Shown piece after piece: positions 1 through 5,725 of a DNA stretch of 11,277 bases. The stretch lies in the NCBI GenBank assembly GCA_958369755.1, contig CATXJC010000053.1, forward strand, positions 1-11,277, read 5' to 3'. The position numbers were made by a program, and so were the translations under genes. Under the pieces are notes generated by a model. The model saw only the letters and a list, made by a program, of their open reading frames with translations, did not search any database and was not told where the DNA came from. This DNA is from an uncultured Prevotella sp. (GTDB taxonomy: Bacteria; Bacteroidota; Bacteroidia; Bacteroidales; Bacteroidaceae). Position 1 is the stretch's first letter. Every line of letters begins with the position of its first letter.

Positions 1-1913
1 AGGTTCTCGATGAACTGGTGCCTTATACCGACGCCATCCATCTGCAGGACTCCCTGCAATCGCTAGCCCACATGAGCGAAACAGAACGGAACGTCGCCAT
101 TGACAAGGTGATAGAAGCCCTGAAAAAGCAGGAAAAGGAAGAAAAGAGAAGACTTGCCGACCAGGAACTGGCAGAAAAACAAGACAACCAAAGTGCCGGC
201 AGAAACAACGGCAATGGTAATAACAGCAGAAATAACAGGAATCAGGGAAACAGCAATGCCCCATCCGGCTTCGGAAACGGAGCCATGGGCAACGGCGGTT
301 TCGGCAACACCAATACCTGGTATTTCTACTCCCAATCTGCCGTAGCCCAAGGCAAACAGCAGTTTGAGCGCCTCTGGGGCAAAAGAAAGAACATAGACAA
401 CTGGCAGCGGAGCAACCAGACCGTAGTAGCCGATGCCAAAGGTGTAGAAGAAATGACCGACGAGCAGCGCGATTCGCTCCTCAACGAGGCACAGAAGAAA
501 GACCTTGAGAAGGAGAAAGAGAAGAACCTGAGTGCAGAAGAAGATCCGCATCAGCGTGCCTACTATCTCGCTCAGATTCCGCTCACCGAAGAGAAGATGG
601 CAGAAAGCAATCAGATTCTGGACGACGGACTGCTGCATGCCGGCATCATTCTGAAAGACAAACTCAATGATCTGGACGAAAGCGAACGCATGTTGCAGCG
701 ACTGGTGAAGAAGAACGCTGCATACGAACATCTCGATGATGCCTACTATCACCTCTACCTGCTCTACAACATCCGGAAACAGCCAGCCATCGCCAGCCGC
801 TATCTCGACCTGTTGAAAGCGAATTATCCGGAGAGCCAATGGACCGCCCTGCTCACCTCTCCTTATTATGAGGAAGATGCGAAGATGGGCATTCATCTAG
901 AAGATTCGCTCTATGCTGCCACCTACGATGCCTTCAAGGCTAACCTATATAATAAGGTGGTACACAACAGGGCTATCTCTGACAAGCGCTATCCTGAAGG
1001 AGCCAACCGCGACAAGTTCCTCTTTATCGGCGGACTCACCCAGCTCCACGAGGGTAATATCCAGGCTTGTCTTGATGATATGCAGCAGGTGGTAGAGAAA
1101 TATCCGAACAGTCGACTCAGCGAAATGGCGGGAATGATTCTCAACGGAGTGAAAGCCGGCAGACAGCTCAAGGGCGGCACATTCGACCTGAGCAATGTAT
1201 GGTCGCGCCGCAACGCCGTACTCAATGATGACGTCAAATCCAAAGCAAAGGTATTCAGCATTGAGCGCAACGAGCCATTCGTCTTCATGCTCGCCTACGT
1301 TCCCGATTCTGTAAACGAGAACCAGTTGCTCTTCGAGATGGCGAAATATAATTTCACCTCCTATCTCGTTCGCAATTTCGACCTCGTCATCGATGAGCAG
1401 AATGGTCTGCACCGCATGCAGGTAAAGGGCTTCCGCAATTACGATGAAGCACGCCAGTATGCCAACGACATCTACCAGCATCAGGCCATCACCCAGCTCC
1501 TCTCAAAGGGAGCCCGCGGCATCGTAATCAGCGAACAAAACCTCCTGCTGCTAGGCACCAGTCTGAGCTACGACGATTATACCCTCTTCTATACCCAGCA
1601 TCTGGCACCGCTGAAAATCAGCAAGGACCCACTGCTTGAAGAACCGGAGGAAATCATCCAGCAGGAAAAGACTGATGATTCAGAAGAAAATGAAGAAGAA
1701 ACCGGAACTGCCGAAAGCGGAACTACCGGTGAAATAGAAACCGGAACTACCGGAACATTCGATAATGGTACGACCGGAACTTTCAGCAACGGAACTACCG
1801 GAACCCAGGGAACCGATGCGGAGATAAAGGAAGAAAAAGCACCAAAGACAACTTTCGACAACGACGACAGTCTGGATTTGGACAGCGAAGAATATGATTT
1901 AGATGGATTTTAG
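1..1913 (+). CDS. SprE/PorW-like TPR protein (5' end outside window)
   Basis: Partial gene: the frame is open from base 3 without a plausible start, so the GTG at 18 is probably internal. Visible parts are a charged coiled-coil-like stretch (about 90-185), an Asn/Gly-rich linker (about 186-317), a WYFYS motif at 318 followed by WGKRKNIDNWQRSN (375-416), a helical region compatible with TPR-type repeats (about 590-1190), and a C-terminal domain (about 1265-1610) with PFVFMLAYVPDSVNENQLLF and MQVKGFRNYDEARQYAND. This order and these motifs match the SprE/PorW family, outer-membrane-associated lipoproteins known from gliding and type IX secretion in Flavobacterium and Porphyromonas. The lipoprotein signal would lie outside the window. 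The end is acidic and carries four 8-residue repeats. The family call is from recalled motifs. A type IX secretion role here is inference, because relatives also seem to occur in Bacteroidota without a full secretion system. Confidence 0.72.
   Translation, partial: VLDELVPYTDAIHLQDSLQSLAHMSETERNVAIDKVIEALKKQEKEEKRRLADQELAEKQDNQSAGRNNGNGNNSRNNRNQGNSNAPSGFGNGAMGNGGFGNTNTWYFYSQSAVAQGKQQFERLWGKRKNIDNWQRSNQTVVADAKGVEEMTDEQRDSLLNEAQKKDLEKEKEKNLSAEEDPHQRAYYLAQIPLTEEKMAESNQILDDGLLHAGIILKDKLNDLDESERMLQRLVKKNAAYEHLDDAYYHLYLLYNIRKQPAIASRYLDLLKANYPESQWTALLTSPYYEEDAKMGIHLEDSLYAATYDAFKANLYNKVVHNRAISDKRYPEGANRDKFLFIGGLTQLHEGNIQACLDDMQQVVEKYPNSRLSEMAGMILNGVKAGRQLKGGTFDLSNVWSRRNAVLNDDVKSKAKVFSIERNEPFVFMLAYVPDSVNENQLLFEMAKYNFTSYLVRNFDLVIDEQNGLHRMQVKGFRNYDEARQYANDIYQHQAITQLLSKGARGIVISEQNLLLLGTSLSYDDYTLFYTQHLAPLKISKDPLLEEPEEIIQQEKTDDSEENEEETGTAESGTTGEIETGTTGTFDNGTTGTFSNGTTGTQGTDAEIKEEKAPKTTFDNDDSLDLDSEEYDLDGF
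1716..1811 (+). repeat. four tandem 24-bp coding repeats (xGTTGxxx)
   Basis: Four consecutive in-frame 24-bp units at 1716, 1740, 1764 and 1788 encode SGTTGEIE, TGTTGTFD, NGTTGTFS and NGTTGTQG. The core GGNACNACCGG recurs with synonymous differences, so the units are diverged rather than identical. They sit in the acidic C-terminal tail of the SprE/PorW-like protein, past its conserved domain, and look like a flexible linker. Confidence 0.85.
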
Positions 1914-1975
1914 TGGACAGCGTAAAGCCGTTCTGAGCCGCAAGGGCTACTGAGGTATGGGCACAGCACAGGCTC

Positions 1976-2007
1976 AGACATATCATGAATGAACTGAAAA
2001 TATGTCT
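1976..2007. other. hairpin in the gap between convergent genes, possible weak terminator
   Basis: The 130-bp gap 1914-2043 separates the converging SprE/PorW-like gene and lysO pair. It contains a perfect 8-bp inverted repeat, AGACATAT (1976-1983) and ATATGTCT (2000-2007), with a 16-base loop. A second 7-bp pair, CTGAGCC (1933-1939) and GGCTCAG (1971-1977), lies just before and overlaps it by two bases. Neither is followed directly by a T run on either strand, so a terminator role is only a guess from position. No gene is seen in this gap. Confidence 0.35.
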
Positions 2008-2043
2008 CATACGGGTTTGGTTTAAAACTGCTTTTAGTTATTT

Positions 2044-2646
2044 CTACAAAGAACAGAAGAAGGTAACCAGGAAGGGTACAGAAAAGTCGACACAGAAGCC
2101 ATGGAAGATGGAAACGATGATGAAACTCTCGCCCGAATATCGGGTGATGATTGGCAACGTAGTATCCATGGTCGTGGCTCCACCTACACTGATAGGTGCC
2201 AGTTTGCCGAAGTATTTTGCCAGCAGCGGAGCACACAGCAGGGTGAGAATCTCGCGGAAGATGTTGGCAAGAAGGGCGATGGTTCCCAGTTCGGCGCCCC
2301 GGTATTCGGTGATGAAGATACTCGAAAGAGAGTAATATCCGAATCCTGAACCGATTGCCAGACAATCGGTAAGCTGGCGGTGGCTCAAGAGGAGAGATAC
2401 GGCGGCACAACCTGCCAGCGTACCCAGAATGGTCATCACAGGGAGCATCATCAGACGGGGATTCACCTTCTTGAAACTCTTCAGTACTGAGGTATCGCAA
2501 CCGATGCTGATACCTACACAGAACATCAGGCAGCAGAGTGCATAATAGCTCACGTCGCTATCCAGAAGACCTGCCGGAATCACATCACACAAGCCTACGA
2601 TGATGCCCAGAACAAAGAAGCTTACGATAATCAAACTGCCTTTCAT
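2044..2646 (-). CDS. lysO: LysO-family lysine exporter, large C-terminal subunit
   Basis: A 200-residue membrane protein that corresponds to the C-terminal two thirds of the E. coli LysO (YbjE, about 299 residues) L-lysine exporter. Family-typical stretches are GSGFGYYSLSSI (99-110), a conserved RE pair (131-132), GGATTMDTTLP (155-165) and HGF near the C-terminus. Hydrophobic segments are seen at about 4-20, 33-50, 65-87, 120-140 and 180-198. Its ATG overlaps the stop of the upstream gene by four bases (ATGA, 2643-2646), so the two are probably translationally coupled. In E. coli LysO exports lysine and toxic analogues across the inner membrane; the same role is inferred here for the pair acting together. 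Substrate is not proven by sequence. Confidence 0.82.
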   Translation of the reverse strand: MKGSLIIVSFFVLGIIVGLCDVIPAGLLDSDVSYYALCCLMFCVGISIGCDTSVLKSFKKVNPRLMMLPVMTILGTLAGCAAVSLLLSHRQLTDCLAIGSGFGYYSLSSIFITEYRGAELGTIALLANIFREILTLLCAPLLAKYFGKLAPISVGGATTMDTTLPIITRYSGESFIIVSIFHGFCVDFSVPFLVTFFCSL

Positions 2647-2954
2647 GCCTTGCCTCCTTTCCCGGTTTCAGCGTGAGCCGACGATTTAGCCTGCTTTGCT
2701 GTAACATACTTCCACAATGCCCAAGCAAAGAGTGCACTCCCCAGACTGCCTCCCAAGGTCAGGGCTATCGCCTCAAGTCCCAGGGTCTGAAGACCGCTGA
2801 TGATACGAGGGTTAGAACCTACCTCGATACCGAGCAGGAACAGGAGTACCCATATCAGCGCCGTGATGATACGGCTGATAAAACTCATTTTCTTGTTGCG
2901 GAGCAGATAGCCGGTACCTATTCCGCATAGCATAATCATTACTATCTTGAGCAT
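2643..2954 (-). CDS. LysO-family transporter, small N-terminal subunit
   Basis: A 103-residue protein with three hydrophobic segments (about 3-18, 27-46, 58-80) and a polar, Lys/Ala/Gly-rich tail. It matches the N-terminal part of single-chain LysO: an early glycine-rich helix, then a helix ending in LLFLLGIEVGSN, like the E. coli segment ending in a MGI motif. With the downstream 200-residue gene the total is 303 residues, almost the length of E. coli LysO, so the family domain appears divided between two genes. The ATG at 2954 is the first start in frame; the leader is AT-rich with no clear Shine-Dalgarno sequence. The gene diverges from the porX-like gene. No convincing TAnnTTTG promoter was found for it. 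Confidence 0.78.
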   Translation of the reverse strand: MLKIVMIMLCGIGTGYLLRNKKMSFISRIITALIWVLLFLLGIEVGSNPRIISGLQTLGLEAIALTLGGSLGSALFAWALWKYVTAKQAKSSAHAETGKGGKA

Positions 2955-3199
2955 TGTTTCTTGTTTTTCTTCTTTATTTTATTATTCGTTTTTATGAATT
3001 ACCTTACCATAAAAAACGGATTCCCGGTCGTATTATTGCTAAATAGACAAACTTTTCAAGTAATTGCGTCTGATCATAATGCTTACGTTTAGTTATACAA
3101 ATAAGTTTCAAATAACCTATGTTTTCAGGTTTTGTCACAAGGTAATACAAACGTTTTCATAAAAAGTACCAAAGAATCTTCATCATTAACTCTCTTTAA

Positions 3200-3211
3200 C
3201 ACGAAGTCGTG
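3200..3211. promoter_or_regulatory. short perfect palindrome, candidate operator before porX
   Basis: CACGA (3200-3204), two bases, then TCGTG (3207-3211) form a perfect inverted repeat about 60 bases before the porX start. It overlaps the position expected for the upstream (-33) promoter box of the element at 3234. Its GC content contrasts with the AT-rich surroundings. A protein-binding role is inference from position and symmetry only. Confidence 0.35.
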
Positions 3212-3233
3212 TTCCTCATTCCATTTTTCTTTG

Positions 3234-3241
3234 TACTTTAG
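3234..3241 (+). promoter_or_regulatory. likely -7 promoter box of porX
   Basis: TACTTTAG followed by CACC matches the Bacteroidota -7 consensus TAnnTTTG with one mismatch, and closely resembles the psd box TACCTTTG followed by CACC at 9568. It lies 28 bases before the porX ATG. The expected TTTG box about 20 bases upstream is poor (only TGTT at 3210-3213), so this may be a weak or regulated promoter. Confidence 0.5.
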
Positions 3242-3269
3242 CACCCCGAAAAGAAAAAGGATATAAAAT

Positions 3270-4823
3270 ATGAGCAACGGATTATTACTTTGGATAGACG
3301 ACGAGATAGAACTTCTCAAGGCACACATCATATTTCTGGAAAAGAAAGGATACGAGGTGCAGACGGTAAGCAACGGACCAGATGCCATTGAACTTTGCCG
3401 CCAACAGACCTTCGACCTCATCCTGCTCGATGAGATGATGCCGGGACTCAGCGGACTGGAAACCCTGCTACGCATCAAGGACATCCAGCCTGCCACACCG
3501 GTAGTGATGTGCACCAAGAGCGAAGAAGAAAACATCATGGACCAGGCAATCGGTTCCAAGATAGCCGACTATCTGATCAAACCCGTAAACCCGAACCAGA
3601 TTCTGCTCTCGCTCAAGAAGAACATCCACCGCAAAGACATCGTGGCGGAGGTGACGCAGAGCGGATACCAGCAGGACTACCAGCAGATAGCCATGCAGAT
3701 GATGGAATGCAGAAGTGCGGAAGACTGGATGGAGATTTACAGGCGACTAGTTAGCTGGGAACTGAAGCTGAGCGATACGGCAAGTCCGATGGCAGAGATG
3801 CTGGGCATGCAGAAGGAAGAGGCAAACCAGGGGTTCGCCAAATACATAGCCAAGAACTATCTCGACTGGGTGAGTCCAGACAACAGAGACCGACATCTGA
3901 TGAGTCCCGACATCTTCAAGCGCAAGATATTCCCGCTGCTCGATGAGGGCAAGAAGGTGTTCCTGATTGTGATAGATAACTTCCGCTATGACCAGTGGCG
4001 CATGCTGGCTGAAGACATCGGCGACCTGTTCGACATCGACGAGCAGCTCTACATGAGCATTCTTCCTACCGCCACGCAATATGCGCGCAACGCCATCTTC
4101 AGCGGTCTGATGCCGAACAAGATAGCCGAAATGTTCCCTGACCTCTGGGTAGATGAGGACGAGGAGGAAGGCAAGAACCTCAACGAGGCGCCGCTGATAC
4201 AGACCCAGATAGAGCGATTCAGAAAGCACTATACCTTCAGTTATCACAAGGTGAACGATTCGCAGGGTGCCGACCGCTTCCTGGAGCATTACAACGAATG
4301 CCGGAACAACGACCTGAACGTGCTGGTGATTAACTTCATCGACATGCTCTCTCACGCGCGTACCGAATCTAAGATGGTGCGCGAACTTGCCAACAACGAG
4401 AGTGCCTACCGCAGCATCACGCAGAGCTGGCTCCGCCATTCGGTTCTCTCCGAGCTCTTCAAGCTCCTTTCGCAGAGCGATTACCAGGTAGTGCTCACCA
4501 CCGACCACGGCAGCATCAGGGCATCGAAACCAATCAAGATTGTAGGCGACCGCAATACGAACACCAACCTGCGCTACAAGTTGGGCAAGAATCTGGCTTA
4601 CCAGAGCAAGGAAGTTTTCACCATCAAGGAGCCTCAGCGTGCCCAGTTGCCGGCACCTAACCTGAGTACCTCGTATGTATTTGCCACGGGCGACAGTTTC
4701 TTCGCCTATCCGAATAATTACAACTATTATGTGCAATACTACAAGGATACCTTCCAGCACGGCGGCATCTCGATGGAGGAAATGCTCATACCGCTCATCA
4801 CGCTGACACCGAGAAAAAGGTAA
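3270..4823 (+). CDS. porX: PorX-type response regulator with PglZ/alkaline phosphatase-fold domain
   Basis: A 517-residue two-domain protein. Residues 1-120 are a complete CheY-like receiver: acidic pocket D10-D11, phospho-acceptor D54 (LLDEMMPG), T82 and K104. A helical linker follows (about 125-215). The C-terminal domain (about 220-515) has the alkaline phosphatase/PglZ pattern: D236 in VIDNFRYDQW, T267/T269 in PTATQYARNAIFSG, D358 and H362 in INFIDMLSH, D412-H413 in TTDHGS, and H497 in FQHGG. These positions fit two zinc sites and a threonine nucleophile. The family is PorX of Porphyromonas gingivalis, which with the kinase PorY controls type IX secretion and whose effector domain was reported as a zinc-dependent phosphodiesterase acting on oligonucleotides. 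All key residues are present, so it is probably active. No PorY-like kinase lies in the window. The start follows an AAAAAGG ribosome-binding site. tsaE follows after 50 bases. Confidence 0.88.
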   Translation: MSNGLLLWIDDEIELLKAHIIFLEKKGYEVQTVSNGPDAIELCRQQTFDLILLDEMMPGLSGLETLLRIKDIQPATPVVMCTKSEEENIMDQAIGSKIADYLIKPVNPNQILLSLKKNIHRKDIVAEVTQSGYQQDYQQIAMQMMECRSAEDWMEIYRRLVSWELKLSDTASPMAEMLGMQKEEANQGFAKYIAKNYLDWVSPDNRDRHLMSPDIFKRKIFPLLDEGKKVFLIVIDNFRYDQWRMLAEDIGDLFDIDEQLYMSILPTATQYARNAIFSGLMPNKIAEMFPDLWVDEDEEEGKNLNEAPLIQTQIERFRKHYTFSYHKVNDSQGADRFLEHYNECRNNDLNVLVINFIDMLSHARTESKMVRELANNESAYRSITQSWLRHSVLSELFKLLSQSDYQVVLTTDHGSIRASKPIKIVGDRNTNTNLRYKLGKNLAYQSKEVFTIKEPQRAQLPAPNLSTSYVFATGDSFFAYPNNYNYYVQYYKDTFQHGGISMEEMLIPLITLTPRKR

Positions 4824-4840
4824 GAATTAATAGTAATCAT

Positions 4841-4865
4841 AAAGTTCAAAATTCAAAGTTCAAAG
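4841..4865. repeat. TTCAAAR heptamer repeat before tsaE
   Basis: In the 50-bp gap between porX and tsaE, TTCAAA occurs three times with an exact 7-base period (4845, 4852, 4859), as TTCAAAA, TTCAAAG, TTCAAAG, preceded by AAAG. From memory, similar TTCAAAA/G heptamer strings are frequent in intergenic DNA of Bacteroidales. Function unknown; no promoter consensus is formed in the plus direction. Confidence 0.7.
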
Positions 4866-4873
4866 TAAAATAT

Positions 4874-5284
4874 ATGAAGATAAAAATTGACTCATTAGAC
4901 ACGATCCATGAAGCAGCCAAGGAATTTCTGCAGAACATGGGCGACGGCAAGGTCTTTGCCTTCTATGGCAAGATGGGAGCCGGAAAGACAACATTTGTAA
5001 AAGCCATTTGCGAAGAACTGGGCGTAGAAGATGTCATCACATCTCCTACCTTCGCCCTCGTAAACGAATATACAGCGGGCGACGGCTCACCTGTCTACCA
5101 CTTCGATTTCTACCGCATCAAGAAACTCGAGGAGGTATACGATATGGGCTACGAAGATTATTTCTACAGCGGCAACCTCTGTTTCCTGGAGTGGCCGGAA
5201 CTGATAGAAGAACTGCTGCCGGAAGACTGCACCAAAGTGACTATCACCGTCGAAGAAGACGGAACAAGAAGCGTAGAATGGTAA
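4874..5284 (+). CDS. tsaE: tRNA threonylcarbamoyladenosine synthesis ATPase TsaE
   Basis: A 136-residue P-loop ATPase of the TsaE (YjeE) family. Walker A is GKMGAGKT (32-39), followed by the family motif SPTFALVNEY (57-66), the HFDFYRI segment with D78, and FLEWPE near the C-terminus. TsaE works in the cytoplasm with TsaB and TsaD in transfer of threonylcarbamoyl to A37 of ANN-decoding tRNAs (t6A) and is essential for the cycle in many bacteria. TsaB, TsaC and TsaD are not in the window. The length is normal for the family. It lies 50 bases after porX on the same strand, with no terminator between, so co-transcription is likely. A strong hairpin terminator follows 24 bases after its stop. The leader is AT-rich without a clear Shine-Dalgarno sequence. 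Confidence 0.95.
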   Translation: MKIKIDSLDTIHEAAKEFLQNMGDGKVFAFYGKMGAGKTTFVKAICEELGVEDVITSPTFALVNEYTAGDGSPVYHFDFYRIKKLEEVYDMGYEDYFYSGNLCFLEWPELIEELLPEDCTKVTITVEEDGTRSVEW

Positions 5285-5307
5285 GTCACCGACAGCCCCG
5301 AACAAAA

Positions 5308-5352
5308 AAAAGCATCTGGCTGAGAATATGTTTTCTCAAGCCAGATGCTTTT
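5308..5352. terminator. two-way intrinsic terminator between tsaE and trxA
   Basis: AAAAGCATCTGGCT (5308-5321) pairs perfectly with AGCCAGATGCTTTT (5339-5352). The stem continues as GAGAA/TTCTC after one bulged A at 5338, leaving a 6-base loop, for 19 pairs in all. On the minus strand the stem is followed by a long U run (complement of A5304-5311) that ends trxA. On the plus strand TTTT (5349-5352) ends tsaE. It serves two convergent transcripts. Confidence 0.92.
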
Positions 5353-5373
5353 ATCATTTCCTATCCGGGCTGA

Positions 5374-5688
5374 TTACAGGAGAGCCTGGAACTTCTCGGT
5401 GAGGGTTGCCTTAGAGGCTGCGCCAACGTACTTATCTACCAGCTGGCCACCCTTGAAGAAGAGGATGGTAGGGATATTACGAACACCAAACTCCATAGCG
5501 ATGTCGTCGTTCTCCTCTACATCACACTTGCCTACTACCAACTTGCCGTCAAACTCCTCAGCAAGTTCTGATACGATAGGAGCAATCTGGCGGCAAGGAC
5601 CGCACCATGTTGCCCACAAATCTACTACCAATGGCAGTTCGCCATTCTTGTAGCTCTCGAAATTCTCGGTTGTAATTGTTACTTCCAT
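5374..5688 (-). CDS. trxA: thioredoxin
   Basis: A 104-residue single-domain thioredoxin, the usual length. It has the active site WCGPC (28-32, cysteines C29 and C32), the buried D23, and cis-Pro73 in NIPTILFF, followed by a KGG turn. It reduces disulfides in cytoplasmic proteins and is itself reduced by thioredoxin reductase, which is not in this window. There is no signal peptide, so it is cytoplasmic. A third cysteine (C55, GKCDVEEN) lies outside the active site. It starts 37 bases after dnaE on the same strand, with an AAAAGG ribosome-binding sequence about 8 bases before the ATG, and is probably co-transcribed with dnaE; a separate weak promoter in the 37-bp gap (a near-consensus TAATTTTA) cannot be excluded. 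Confidence 0.97.
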   Translation of the reverse strand: MEVTITTENFESYKNGELPLVVDLWATWCGPCRQIAPIVSELAEEFDGKLVVGKCDVEENDDIAMEFGVRNIPTILFFKGGQLVDKYVGAASKATLTEKFQALL

Positions 5689-5725
5689 TTTTCTATACCT
5701 TTTTATATTAAAACTAAAATTACTT

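Larger units (their letters stand above)
2955..3269. other. 315-bp divergent intergenic region (lysO pair / porX)
   Basis: This AT-rich stretch must hold the promoters of both divergent transcripts. On the porX side there is a promoter-like element and a short palindrome, listed separately. On the lysO side I see several TTTG/CAAA boxes but no pair with correct spacing. I see no tRNA, convincing riboswitch or conserved small ORF; the open frame that crosses this region on the minus strand (3559-3125) is mostly antisense to porX and has no family-like features. Confidence 0.6.

Noticed and set aside
18..20. GTG at 18 as the true start of the first gene
   Set aside because: The same frame is open to the left edge (VLDEL before it), the protein lacks a lipoprotein signal expected for the family, and no ribosome-binding site precedes it; it is most likely an internal valine codon.
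63..896. 277-codon open frame on the minus strand within the SprE/PorW-like gene
   Set aside because: Antisense to a supported coding region; hydrophobic translation arises from the complementary strand of charged codons; no start signal or motif.
2643..2646. Frameshift or pseudogene at the lysO junction
   Set aside because: The ATGA overlap, the intact second start and the well-preserved motifs in both parts fit two coupled genes better than a broken one; still testable by comparison with relatives.
2955..3060. Promoter for the lysO pair
   Set aside because: TTTG-like boxes occur on the minus strand (for example AAAGTTTG near 3049-3056), but none has a partner at about 20 bases with a good TAnnTTTG match.
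3747..4760. 337-codon open frame on the minus strand within porX
   Set aside because: It lies fully antisense to a well-supported gene, in an arrangement that commonly gives long spurious frames, and its translation shows no family motif.
5689..5725. Separate promoter for trxA
   Set aside because: TAATTTTA on the minus strand is one mismatch from the -7 box, but AT-rich DNA gives such matches easily and a matching TTTG box was not established.
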